Shown: positions 7,836-15,668 of the stretch, piece by piece | Layout of the letters: every line of letters starts with the position of its first letter | Position numbering within the stretch: position 1 is the first letter of the stretch | Assembly: GCA_031274075.1 (NCBI GenBank) | Contig: JAISQQ010000352.1 | Location: 1-25,108 of the forward strand | Length of the DNA stretch: 25,108 bases | DNA from: Accumulibacter sp. | GTDB lineage: Bacteria > Pseudomonadota > Gammaproteobacteria > Burkholderiales > Rhodocyclaceae | Reading direction: 5' to 3' | Translations under genes and position numbers: made by a program | The notes under the pieces: generated by a model | Told to the model about the DNA's origin: nothing | Databases searched by the model: none | Seen by the model: only the letters and a program-made list of their open reading frames with translations

Positions 7836-7868
7836 CAAAAATTGCCTCCGCTTGGAAAACTCCCCTTT
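7831..7868 (-). promoter_or_regulatory. Repeated leader with ribosome-binding site of the DUF1111 gene
   Basis: Second copy of the leader seen at 4928-4970, including ttccaagcggagg and the start codon. The downstream hairpin-like sequence ctcccctttcggggggataa (about 7860-7879) continues upstream of the gene. Confidence 0.6.
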
Positions 7869-7912
7869 CGGGGGGATAAACTTGAAAGGGAGGGGCATAC
7901 CCCCTTTCGCGC

Positions 7913-7944
7913 TTTCGTCCGGCCTGCCGGACGTGGATTGAAAC
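7913..7944 (+). repeat. Second solitary sequence resembling a type I-C CRISPR repeat
   Basis: 32 bases differing from 5198-5229 at three positions. The inverted repeat is perfect here (gtccggc-ct-gccggac) and is followed by gtggattgaaac. It lies in the 141-base gap between the beta-barrel and DUF1111 genes. No other repeats or spacers adjoin it. Confidence 0.55.
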
Positions 7945-7976
7945 AAGATGTCATGCGCTGTCCTTGGTGTTGAGCT

Positions 7977-9068
7977 TCAGTAATCGAAGCGATAACCGGC
8001 GCGCAGCGCCCAACTGTCGTTGTCGACGCCGTTCAGTTGGATTTCGCCGCTCTCGCCGTCGGAGAAATAAGTGATGTCGCGGCCGTCCCGCAGGCGCAGC
8101 CTGCGCCCGGAAAAGCCGACGGACACGCTGTGTCCTGGCCGGAACGACCAGTCCGCGCCGATGTCGGCCTCCCAACCGGCGCCGTGGCCGAGGTGGCGGT
8201 AGCTCACCGGGTGCGCGAAATCGCCGCGCAGGTTCCAGTTCGCCGTGGCCTCGTATGAGAACCAATGGTGTTTCAGCCCGGCGCGCACGCTCAGCCGGTC
8301 GTTCGGCCGCGACTCGCTTTCCAGCCCGATCCAGCCGCTGCGCCATCGGGGCTGGTAATTGCTGTCGAGTCCGCCGAAATCGCCGAGAGGCGGCACGATC
8401 TGTTCGCCGTCGCGCATCCGGTACTTGCCCTTGTAGCGCGCCAGGCCGACCATCGGGGTCAGCTCGTGCCTGGCGGCGAGCGCGAAGCGCCAGCCGACGC
8501 CGAGCGAGAAATCGCGGGCGGTGCTGCCCTTCGGATCCGAATACGAGCGCGAGAATTCGCCCTGCCGGTCGTCGAGCGCGTAGTCCGAGTCGCGCACGCG
8601 GCCGCCGGAGAGCGTGCGGGCGTAGGCCAGGTGGCCGCGCACGGTGAAGCCGGAAGCGTGCGTCCAGCCGGCGTCCAGGCGGATTTCGGCGTCCGGCAGC
8701 TTCCAGGCGAGTTCCGAGAGGACGTCCGGCGTGGCCCTGCCGCTGGCGTCGGAAGCGATGTCGAAGCGCGTCTGGTCGCGGCGATAGCCGGTGGAAAGCC
8801 GGAAATAGCCGCCTCCGGCGCGCGCCCCGTCTACGCCCGCGCCCACGCCCGCCGGAACGATCGGCGCCAGCGTCACCTGCCGCGGCCCGGTGTCGCCGAA
8901 CACGGTCATCACCGGCGTTTCCTCCGCCTCCACGCCGATGGTGCGCGTCATCCCCGAGTCGAAGACCGTGAGCGTCGCGGCGGTCGGTTCGGAGGACAGA
9001 AGACAGAGGACGGAGGACAGTAATATTTGCGTGCGCCTCGCGCCCGGTGATTGAACTTGAACCATCAT
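7977..9068 (-). CDS. Outer-membrane beta-barrel protein, omptin-like
   Basis: Exported protein of 363 residues with alternating beta-strand patterns throughout and a C-terminal strand ending YRFDY, typical of barrels inserted by BAM. By eye the order of segments resembles the omptin superfamily: DSD at 160-162 falls where omptins carry an active-site Asp pair, NYQPRWRSGWIGLE (237-250) recalls the omptin motif before a long hairpin, and GDFAH at 282-286 might correspond to the Asp/His pair, though with one extra residue between them. Protease activity is therefore uncertain, and a non-proteolytic barrel is possible. The start is ATG 9068 or the adjacent ATG at 9065, which has AAGGA six bases upstream. 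Its signal-peptide core, ILLSSVLCLLSS (15-26), is encoded by heptad repeats. It lies 267 bases downstream of the secretin gene. Confidence 0.75.
   Translation of the reverse strand: MMVQVQSPGARRTQILLSSVLCLLSSEPTAATLTVFDSGMTRTIGVEAEETPVMTVFGDTGPRQVTLAPIVPAGVGAGVDGARAGGGYFRLSTGYRRDQTRFDIASDASGRATPDVLSELAWKLPDAEIRLDAGWTHASGFTVRGHLAYARTLSGGRVRDSDYALDDRQGEFSRSYSDPKGSTARDFSLGVGWRFALAARHELTPMVGLARYKGKYRMRDGEQIVPPLGDFGGLDSNYQPRWRSGWIGLESESRPNDRLSVRAGLKHHWFSYEATANWNLRGDFAHPVSYRHLGHGAGWEADIGADWSFRPGHSVSVGFSGRRLRLRDGRDITYFSDGESGEIQLNGVDNDSWALRAGYRFDY
8989..9060 (-). repeat. Heptad element encoding the N-terminus of the beta-barrel protein
   Basis: On the minus strand it reads a head, gttcaatcaccgggcgcgag, then heptads cctctgtcttctgtcctcc. 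The head and heptad order is the same as in 24521-24611. The start codons and the leader just upstream also resemble those of the polyferredoxin gene. Confidence 0.75.
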
Positions 9069-9088
9069 CTATCCTTGGACGGCATCCG

Positions 9089-9228
9089 TAGGGCGGGAAA
9101 GCGCAGCGCCTCCCGCCGGTCCTCTCCACGGCGCAACGCGCCGCACGATTCAAGGGCCACCGAATATAAGCGGCGGCTGCGCCGCCGGAGAGAACGACCG
9201 GCGGGAGGCGCTGCGCTTTCCCGCCCTA
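9089..9228. mobile_element. 140-bp MITE-like element with perfect 33-bp terminal inverted repeats
   Basis: Left end 9089-9121 (tagggcgggaaagcgcagcg...) and right end 9196-9228 are exact reverse complements over 33 bases. They enclose a 74-base core that has its own palindromes (ggcggctgcgccgcc). It has no coding capacity. Partial copies lie at 15169-15262 and 15556-15668. It sits upstream of the beta-barrel gene, in the gap after the secretin gene. Confidence 0.8.
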
Positions 9229-9293
9229 CGATCGTGCGCCCTACGCCTGCCCCGTCATTCCGGCGCAGGCCGGAATCCAGTTCCATGATTTCC
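9229..9293. repeat. REP-like palindrome
   Basis: Contains gtcattccggcgcaggccgg followed by aatcca, the widespread GTCATTCCGGC...GCCGGAATCC type also present at about 24730 and 25018. Confidence 0.55.
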
Positions 9294-9359
9294 GGCGGCA
9301 AAGCCGCCGCAAGAATTACTGTCATCTGATACCTGTCATCTGTCATCTGATCTGATCAC
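9294..9359. repeat. Heptad element at the 3' end of the secretin gene
   Basis: Palindromic head ggcggcaaagccgcc, then cgcaagaattactgtcatct and CTG heptads. The secretin stop codon (9336-9338) and its last few residues (IRSDDR) are inside the heptads. Confidence 0.75.
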
Positions 9360-11594
9360 CGATTGTTCGAAGGGCTGCCGCGAGACGGCGTAGGCCCAGG
9401 TCCAGGAATCGCCGTTGCCGGCGCCTTCGAGGCGCGTCTTTTCCAGCACCATCGCCGTCCAGCGGCCGCGGATCAATGTCGGCGCCACGCCGTCGGGCAG
9501 CGGCGCGGTGTTGATCACCTGCAGGGCGGTCACGTACAGGCCGTCCCGCGTCCAACTGCCGGCGACGCGCGCCTGCATGCCGTTGGCCAGTTCCAGCGGC
9601 TGGCGGTCGGCGACGGGCAGCGCCTCCAGGCCGTCGGGCGCCGCCGCCGTCGGGTCGGCCTGGCGCACCGCCGAGGCCGCCGCGCGCGCCAGCGCGGCGT
9701 AGATCGCGTCGTCGCCGCTCAAGCCGTCGGTGCGCGCCGGCGGCGTCGGCGTAACCGCCGCGGGAGCCTCCTGGAACCCGCCCAGCGCCGGCACGATCGG
9801 CTTCACCGGGAAAGTGCCGGTCAGCGCCTCGTAGTCCTGCGTCTTCCGCCGCGCCAGATCGTCGGCTTCCTGCGGGCTTTCCAGCACGCGCGGGGTGATC
9901 AGCAGGACGATCTGGCTGCGCACCGCCTCGCGCACGTCGCGCTTGAACAGCGCGCCGAACACCGGGATGTCGCCGAGCACTGGCACCTTCTGGTCGTCGA
10001 ACACGGTGCTGTCGCGGATCATGCCGCCGACGGCCACGGTCATGCCGTCCTGCGCGTGCGCGGTCACTTGCAGGGTGGCGGTGTTGACCGTGTCGATGGG
10101 GAAGTAAAAGATGTTGCCGTCGGCGGTGGTGATCGGGATCGTGGCGTCGCCGATCCTGACCGTCGAACTGTCCTGGTCGATGGTCAGGCTCACCGAGCGG
10201 TCGCCGTTGATGCGCGGCAGGATCGACAGCGTCTGGCCGACGTCGCGCGTTTCGGTCTCCACGGTGATCGTGGTGTTGGTGGCCCCGGTGGTGCCGGTCA
10301 CGCTCTGCGACGAAGCGCCGACCGTCAGCACCCGCTCGTCGCCGATGAACAGCCGCGCCGGCTGGTTGTTGGCGGCGACCAGCATCGGCGAGGACAGTAT
10401 CTTCAGCTTGTTCTGCTCGGCCAGGAGTTGGAAGCGCAGGCTCAGGTGGCGGCTCATCGCCTGCCAGACGAAGGTCGCGTCCTGCTCGGCGTCGAACAGG
10501 CCGCTCGACACCGCGTTCCTGGCGAAGCTGCGTTCCGCGCCCACCAGCGCGCCGGTGGCGTGCGGGCCGCTGGTCGTGCCCTCGCTCGACGCGCCGATGT
10601 CGAACACCGAGCGGAAGCCGTCGTCGAGCGTTACTTCGAGGATCTTCATCTCCAGCAGCACCTGCCGCGGCGGCCGGTCCATGTCGGCGACCAGCAGGGC
10701 GATCTGCGCCAGCGCCGCTTCGTCGCCGGTGCGCACCAGCAAGAGGTTGTTCAGCCGGTTGTAGGTGACGTAAACCGGCGGCCCCTGGCGCGCCGCGAGT
10801 TCCTGGATCTCGGTGATGCTCACCGTCTGTTCGCCTTCGGCGCCCTCGGGCATTTGCCCTTGCAGGCGGTCCATGCCCAGGCGGGAGAGATCGCCCGCCG
10901 GATCGTAGGACACGCTCGACGCCGAACCGCCGCGCCCGGCGGCGCCCGCCAGCGCGCTCGTGTCCAGCAGGCTGCCGAGAGAGCCGCTCCCGCCGCCGCC
11001 GCGGCGGGAGCTTCCCGATGAACGGCTGCCGCCGGAACTGGTGCGCGTGCCGGAGCCGAGCGACACCGGCGGCATTTCCTCGACCGGCGTGTTGAGCAGC
11101 ACGCGGTTGCCGAACAGCGCCTTGATCGCGTTGGCGGTCGACACCACGTTGTGGTGCTTGAGCGTGAATACCCGCGTCTGCTCGTCGCGCACGATCGCCA
11201 GATCCCTCTGGTACTCTTCGCCGCTCATGATCAGGTAGGTCTTCGAGGCGCTGTCGTAGCGATACCAGACGCCGGCGGCGCGGCACAGGTTGCGGATCAT
11301 GTCGTCGATGCTCGAATCGCGCAGGTACAGCGAAACGATCTGTTCCGAGACCCTGCCGGTGACCACGATGTTGGTCTGGCCGAGCTGCGAGAGCAGGCGC
11401 ACCGCCTCGTCGAGGCGCACCTGGGTGAGCATGATGTCGCCGGGCGCGCCCGCCGCCGCTGCTGCCACCTTCCCCGCCGGCTGGCCGCGTTCGCCGCGCG
11501 CCGCCGGCGCGGCCAGCGCCGAGGCCAGCCAGACGAACAGCAGCGCCAGCAGCAGCAGGCGGCCGAGGTATTGCAACTGCCTGCGCGGCGTCAT
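9336..11594 (-). CDS. Secretin (GspD/PilQ/MshL-like) with a long C-terminal extension
   Basis: Outer-membrane channel of a type II secretion or type IV pilus-like machine, 752 residues. Signal peptide about 1-29 (LLLLALLFVWLASALAA). N-domains follow at about 52-125 (LDEAVRLLSQLGQTNIVV) and 140-300, interrupted by a Gly/Ser/Arg-rich linker (178-226). The secretin domain spans about 310-575, with VPVLGDIPVFGALFK (537-551) and IVLLITPRVLESP (562-574). About 175 residues follow the secretin domain, which is unusual. Part of this tail (NGMQARVAGSWTRDGLYVTA at 671-690, then LIRGRWTAMVLEKTRL and SRQPFEQS) resembles by eye the DUF3438/TraK-like proteins of integrative conjugative elements, a tentative match. 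ATG at 11594 overlaps the stop of the preceding gene (ATGA), which implies translational coupling. Longer frames upstream are read-through of another gene's strand. Confidence 0.93.
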   Translation of the reverse strand: MTPRRQLQYLGRLLLLALLFVWLASALAAPAARGERGQPAGKVAAAAAGAPGDIMLTQVRLDEAVRLLSQLGQTNIVVTGRVSEQIVSLYLRDSSIDDMIRNLCRAAGVWYRYDSASKTYLIMSGEEYQRDLAIVRDEQTRVFTLKHHNVVSTANAIKALFGNRVLLNTPVEEMPPVSLGSGTRTSSGGSRSSGSSRRGGGGSGSLGSLLDTSALAGAAGRGGSASSVSYDPAGDLSRLGMDRLQGQMPEGAEGEQTVSITEIQELAARQGPPVYVTYNRLNNLLLVRTGDEAALAQIALLVADMDRPPRQVLLEMKILEVTLDDGFRSVFDIGASSEGTTSGPHATGALVGAERSFARNAVSSGLFDAEQDATFVWQAMSRHLSLRFQLLAEQNKLKILSSPMLVAANNQPARLFIGDERVLTVGASSQSVTGTTGATNTTITVETETRDVGQTLSILPRINGDRSVSLTIDQDSSTVRIGDATIPITTADGNIFYFPIDTVNTATLQVTAHAQDGMTVAVGGMIRDSTVFDDQKVPVLGDIPVFGALFKRDVREAVRSQIVLLITPRVLESPQEADDLARRKTQDYEALTGTFPVKPIVPALGGFQEAPAAVTPTPPARTDGLSGDDAIYAALARAAASAVRQADPTAAAPDGLEALPVADRQPLELANGMQARVAGSWTRDGLYVTALQVINTAPLPDGVAPTLIRGRWTAMVLEKTRLEGAGNGDSWTWAYAVSRQPFEQSVIRSDDR

Positions 11595-12256
11595 CGCAGC
11601 ACCACCCTTTTGCCCTGCGGATTGCCGGGGTCCGACAGCGAGACCGTGCCGTCCCGGATTTCGGCCTGGAAAGTGCCCATCTCGCCGAGGTCGATCAATT
11701 CCTTGTCCATGAGCGTAATCACATCCTTGTTGTTGATCAGCAATTGCGCCAGCGCGCCGCGCGCCGTGCGCAGCACCGCGCGCACCTGCACGCGCCGCTG
11801 CAGTTCGAGCACGCCCGCGCCCGGCAGGCCGGTGAAGCGCGCGCCGCGGCCGTCGCGCAGTTGCGGCGAGACCTCGAACGGATCGACGCCCAGCTCGATC
11901 TGGCGCGACGGGCGCAGCGCCGGCGGGCCGGCGTTGGCGTTGACCGGCAGCTCCGTCGTCCCGCCGCGGCGATTGACTTCCGCGGCGTAGCGCCCGATGG
12001 TGTCGAGCTGTTCGCGCATCGCGTCGGGCAGGTCGATCTTCGCGTCGCGGGCCAGCGCGCCGGCCGGATTCTGCGCCTCCGGAGCCGGAGCCGGCGATCC
12101 TTCCAGCGCCGCCGCGGCGTCGGCCGCCGACCACGTTGGGGTGACCAGGGTTTGCGTCGCCTGCCCGGCCGGCGACGCGCCCATTGCCGGCGCGGCGGCG
12201 AGCGCGCAGGCCAGGGCGGCGCGGCGGGAAAATGAAGCGATGGTTTGGGGAGTCAT
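11591..12256 (-). CDS. Exported PilP/MshK/GspC-like assembly protein
   Basis: Protein of 221 residues with a signal peptide or N-terminal anchor (RRAALACALAAAPAMGA, 11-27), a disordered Ala/Pro-rich stretch and a compact C-terminal domain. That domain reads VQVRAVLRTARGALAQLLIN, NKDVITLMDKELIDLGEMGT and then a short end, GNPQGKRVVLR. The pattern of a small beta-rich periplasmic domain that ends with the polypeptide recalls PilP, MshK and the GspC HR domain, which link the secretin to the inner-membrane platform. The position, immediately before and overlapping the secretin gene and seven bases after the GspF-like gene, supports that role. Sequence alone would not secure it. Confidence 0.65.
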   Translation of the reverse strand: MTPQTIASFSRRAALACALAAAPAMGASPAGQATQTLVTPTWSAADAAAALEGSPAPAPEAQNPAGALARDAKIDLPDAMREQLDTIGRYAAEVNRRGGTTELPVNANAGPPALRPSRQIELGVDPFEVSPQLRDGRGARFTGLPGAGVLELQRRVQVRAVLRTARGALAQLLINNKDVITLMDKELIDLGEMGTFQAEIRDGTVSLSDPGNPQGKRVVLR

Positions 12257-12263
12257 GATGATT

Positions 12264-13493
12264 TCAGCCGCCTCCGGTCGATACGGCCAGGACGGCCTGG
12301 AAAAAGGCGTAGTAGACGAAGCCGACCACGCCGCCGATGAGCAGGGTGAGCACCGGTTCGATCATCGACGAGAGGAATTTCACCCGCGCGTCGAGATCCC
12401 GCTGGTAATACGTGCCGAGCGCTTCGAGCACCGTCTCCATTTCCCCGCTGCGCTCGCCGATCGCCGCCATGTGCCGCAGCAGCGCCGGGATCGGCCGCCG
12501 CGTGAAGGCGACGGCCAGCGCCTTTCCCTCCAGCACCGCGTCCGAGGCGCGCGCGAAGGCCCTCGCCAGCGCCGCATTGGCGGTGATCTGGCCGACCGAG
12601 TTGAGTGCGTCGAGTACCGTCAGGCGGCTTTTCAGCAGCAGCCCGAAAGTCCAGGAAATCTGCGCCATCGAACCCGCCATCAGTGCGCCGCCGACCAGCG
12701 GCAGGCGCAGGAAGACATGGTCGCTGACCAGGCGTGCCCAAGGGACGAGACGCCGCGCCAGCAGCAGCGCGCCGACACTGACCAGCGCCGTCAGCAGCAA
12801 CTGGCCGCCCCACGCGGAGAGCCAGTCGGCGATGTTCATCATCGTTTTCGCCGCCCAGGGGATCGAGCGGCCGCGCGATTGCAGGAAAGTCGCGAAGCGC
12901 GGAATCACAGTGATCACCAGGAAGGAAATCACGCCGATGGCCGCGAACAGCACGATCGACGGGTAGGTGAGCGCGGTCAGCACCTGGCGGCGCACGTCGG
13001 CGCGGCGCTCGGTGAGCAGCGCCAGGCGTTCGAAGATGGCGTCGAGTTCGCCGCTCGCCTCGCCGGCCTCGGTCAGCTTGACCGCGATGCGCGGAAAGAT
13101 CGCCGATTCCCTGGCCAGCGCCGCCGAGAAGCTGCTGCCGGCGCTGATGCGCTCGGCGCAGCGCTCCAGCGCGCGCGCCATGCGCGGCCGCCGGGCGAGG
13201 TGCGCGGTGGCCTCCAGCGCCTCGATCAACGTGTGCCCGGCGCGCAGCATGAGCTGCATCTGGCGGTAGAACATCTGCATGTCCTGGGTGCGCACCGACA
13301 GCCCGAGCATGAAGGCGTAGGCCAGCGAACGCAGGAAATCGCCGCGTGCCTTGGCGGCTTCGCCGCCGATCTCCAGCAGGCGCAGGCCCTGCGCCAGGAC
13401 TTGCCGCCGCGCCTGCCCTTCGTCGGACGCCTCGGCGCTGCCGCGCACCTCGCGGCCGTCCGCGCCGATCGCCAGATAGTGCCAGGTGCTCAT
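12264..13493 (-). CDS. GspF/PilC-like inner-membrane platform protein
   Basis: Polytopic inner-membrane protein of 409 residues that would couple the assembly ATPase to pseudopilin movement. Two homologous F domains are visible, about 72-195 (QMFYRQMQLMLRAGHTLIEA, then KLTEAGEASGELDAIFERLA) and 275-400 (AQISWTFGLLLKSRLTVLDA, then MAAIGERSGEMETVLEALGTYY). The three expected membrane helices lie at about 177-197, 230-247 and 381-403. The length is normal for the family. ATG at 13493 overlaps the stop of the GspE-like gene (ATGA). Confidence 0.95.
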   Translation of the reverse strand: MSTWHYLAIGADGREVRGSAEASDEGQARRQVLAQGLRLLEIGGEAAKARGDFLRSLAYAFMLGLSVRTQDMQMFYRQMQLMLRAGHTLIEALEATAHLARRPRMARALERCAERISAGSSFSAALARESAIFPRIAVKLTEAGEASGELDAIFERLALLTERRADVRRQVLTALTYPSIVLFAAIGVISFLVITVIPRFATFLQSRGRSIPWAAKTMMNIADWLSAWGGQLLLTALVSVGALLLARRLVPWARLVSDHVFLRLPLVGGALMAGSMAQISWTFGLLLKSRLTVLDALNSVGQITANAALARAFARASDAVLEGKALAVAFTRRPIPALLRHMAAIGERSGEMETVLEALGTYYQRDLDARVKFLSSMIEPVLTLLIGGVVGFVYYAFFQAVLAVSTGGG

Positions 13494-15130
13494 GCCTGGG
13501 CCGCTCCCCGCGCCATGAGCCGCAGATACGGCCGCGCCTCGTCCACGCTGGTCTGCCCGGCCAGCACCTTGGCGCGCGCGTCCTCGGCCAGGCGCCAGTA
13601 GTCGCGCGCCGCCTGCGCCAGCTCGTGTTCGTTGGCCCCGGCGGCGATGCGCTCGGTCAGCCCGGGATCGACCCACAGCGCCCCGAACAGGCCGATGCGC
13701 CCGCGATACCCCGTTCCCAGGCAGCGCGCGCAGCCGCGCGGCTCGTGCACCCGTGCCTCCCCGGCGTCGCCGTCGCGCTCGTCTTCCAGCCCGAGCAGGG
13801 TACGCTCGGCGGGGGTCGGCGGGCGCGCCTCGCGGCAATGGGTGCACAGCATGCGCACCAGGCGCTGGGCGATCACCCCGTGCAGCGTCGCGCCGATCAT
13901 GAAGCGCTCGCAGCCGATGTCCGCCAGCCGGGTGATCGCGCTGGGCGAGTTGTTGGTGTGCAGCGTCGACAGCACCATATGCCCGGTGGTCGCCGCCTTC
14001 AGCGCCACGTCGGCGGTGTCGAGGTCGCGGATCTCGCCGACCAGGATGACGTCCGGGTCGTGCCGCAGGAAGCTGCGCAGCGCGCCGGCAAAGCCGATCT
14101 TGCCGCCGACCTGCACCTGCGTGACGCCGGGCACGATCTGCTCGATCGGGTCCTCGGCGGTGAGGATGTTCAGGCTGCCGGCGTCGAGTTCGCGCAGCGC
14201 GCTGTACAGCGTCGTGCTCTTGCCGCTGCCGGTCGGGCCGGTGACCAGCACGATGCCGTGCGGATGCGCCAGCGCCTCGCGCAGACGCTCGACCATGCGC
14301 GGCGGCATGCCCAGCGAATCCAGCGTCTGCCGTCCGGGATCGCTCTTCATCACGCGCAGCGTCAGGCGCTCGCCGAACTTGGCGGGGATCGAGGCGACGC
14401 GCATCTCGACCGGATCGATGCCCTCGCCGAAGCTGTAGTTCAGCCCGCCGTCCTGCGGCGCGCGCGATTCGGCGATGTCCATGCCGGACAGCACCTTGAC
14501 CCGCGAGATCAGCCCGTCGCCGAGCGCCTTGGGCAACAGGCCGCCGCAGGGCTGCAGGCGGCCGTCCACGCGCAGGCGCACGCGCACCCCGTCCTTGACG
14601 CTCTCGAAGTGCAGGTCCGAGGCGCGGCGCAGCAGCGCCTCGCGCACCAGGCGGTCGAACAGCGCCACCGCGTCCTCGGCGCTGGCGTCGCGCGCCTCGG
14701 CGGCCACGTACTGCGCGATCAGCGGCGCCAGCGCGTCCGGCTCGGCGATGGCCAGCGGCGTGCCGGCGCCGACGATGCGCCGCGCGGTCTCGATGCCGGC
14801 CTGGTCGCTCGGGTCGTTGACCGCCAGGTGCAGCGTCCTGGCCTCGTCGCGCACCGGCGCCATCAGATGCCTTTTCAGCAGCGACGGCGGCAGCCGCCCG
14901 GCCAGCGCGGTATCCACGCTCCAGCGGTCGAGGCGCGCGTAGGGCAGCACGTGCGCCTCGGCCAGCGCCAGGTAGAAGGCAGTGCGCGGCAGGCCCAGCT
15001 CGCGCGAGAGCGTGTCGATCAGCGGCTGGCGGCTGACCCGCGCCAGCCCGCGCAGACGGTTGACCGTCTCGCGGTCGTACAGGCCGATCTGCAGCCCGGC
15101 GTTGATCAACGCGGCTTCGTTCTGGATCAT
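13490..15130 (-). CDS. GspE/PilB/MshE-like assembly ATPase
   Basis: Hexameric cytoplasmic ATPase that powers pseudopilus or pilus assembly, 546 residues. N-terminal MshEN-type region about 15-140. Then the conserved ASDLHFE (170-176), Walker A GPTGSGKS (298-305), Asp box ILTAEDPIE (322-330), Walker B PDVILVGEIRD (359-369) and His box TTGHMVLSTLHT (381-392). The tetracysteine zinc motif is C429xxC432 and C467xxC470, a feature of GspE/PilB rather than PilT. The start is placed at ATG 15130 because the sequence above it belongs to a repeat element; the Shine-Dalgarno match is weak (CCAGG). It is separated from the PilT-like gene by 757 bases of repeats, while its other side is tightly coupled to the GspF-like gene. 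Confidence 0.93.
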   Translation of the reverse strand: MIQNEAALINAGLQIGLYDRETVNRLRGLARVSRQPLIDTLSRELGLPRTAFYLALAEAHVLPYARLDRWSVDTALAGRLPPSLLKRHLMAPVRDEARTLHLAVNDPSDQAGIETARRIVGAGTPLAIAEPDALAPLIAQYVAAEARDASAEDAVALFDRLVREALLRRASDLHFESVKDGVRVRLRVDGRLQPCGGLLPKALGDGLISRVKVLSGMDIAESRAPQDGGLNYSFGEGIDPVEMRVASIPAKFGERLTLRVMKSDPGRQTLDSLGMPPRMVERLREALAHPHGIVLVTGPTGSGKSTTLYSALRELDAGSLNILTAEDPIEQIVPGVTQVQVGGKIGFAGALRSFLRHDPDVILVGEIRDLDTADVALKAATTGHMVLSTLHTNNSPSAITRLADIGCERFMIGATLHGVIAQRLVRMLCTHCREARPPTPAERTLLGLEDERDGDAGEARVHEPRGCARCLGTGYRGRIGLFGALWVDPGLTERIAAGANEHELAQAARDYWRLAEDARAKVLAGQTSVDEARPYLRLMARGAAQA

Positions 15131-15168
15131 CCTGGAAACCGCGATTGAACGCGCTCCGGGGCAAACCG

Positions 15169-15262
15169 TAAGGCGGGAAAGCGCAGCGCCTCCCGCCGGT
15201 CGTTTTCTCCGGCGCAGCCGCTTGTCGAATTCGGCGGCCTTTGAATCGTGCGGCGCGTTGCG
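15169..15262. mobile_element. Partial MITE copy, left end present
   Basis: Matches the 9089-9228 element from its terminal repeat through most of the core (gaatcgtgcggcgcgttgcg) and lacks the right terminal repeat. It ends just upstream of the GspE-like start. Confidence 0.6.
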
Positions 15263-15555
15263 TGACATGGAAAGAACCTGGGAGCGCGGAGCTTCTGCTC
15301 CGCAACAGCGGTGGCGTCGCTCTCCCGCTCATTGCGGGGCGGAAGCCCCGCGCTCCCAGCGAAACCGTCGCTGTTTTCACGCGCATCGGTCGACTTTAGG
15401 TTCATGGAGACGCGATGGCCTTGGGAGCGTGGGGCGCTCGCCTCGCTTTTGGCCCGCGCCATGACGCGGGTGCCGCTGTTGCGGGGCTGGTGCCCCGCGC
15501 TCCCAGCGAAACCGTCGCTGTTTTCACGCGCGCGGGTCGACTTTAGGTTCATGGA

Positions 15556-15668
15556 GTCGTTCTCTCCGGCGGCGCAGCCGCCGCTTGTCGAATTCGGCGG
15601 CCTTTGAATCGCGCGGCGCGCTGCGCCGAAAAAAGGACCGGCGGGAGGCGCTTCGCTTTCCCGCCCTA
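15556..15668. mobile_element. Partial MITE copy, right end present
   Basis: Begins in the core (gtcgttctctccggcggcgc) and ends with gaccggcgggagg-type terminal repeat through cgcccta. The left terminal repeat is missing. Confidence 0.6.

Noticed and set aside
5198..7944. CRISPR array
   Set aside because: Only two isolated repeat-like units 2.7 kb apart, no spacers and no cas genes.
11595..12134. Extended N-terminus for the secretin
   Set aside because: The extension is an alternative frame of the PilP/MshK-like gene; ATG 11594 gives a proper signal peptide.
12264..15386. One very long minus-strand protein spanning the GspF and GspE regions
   Set aside because: Only the last 409 residues match GspF. 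The upstream part is an out-of-frame reading of the GspE-like gene.
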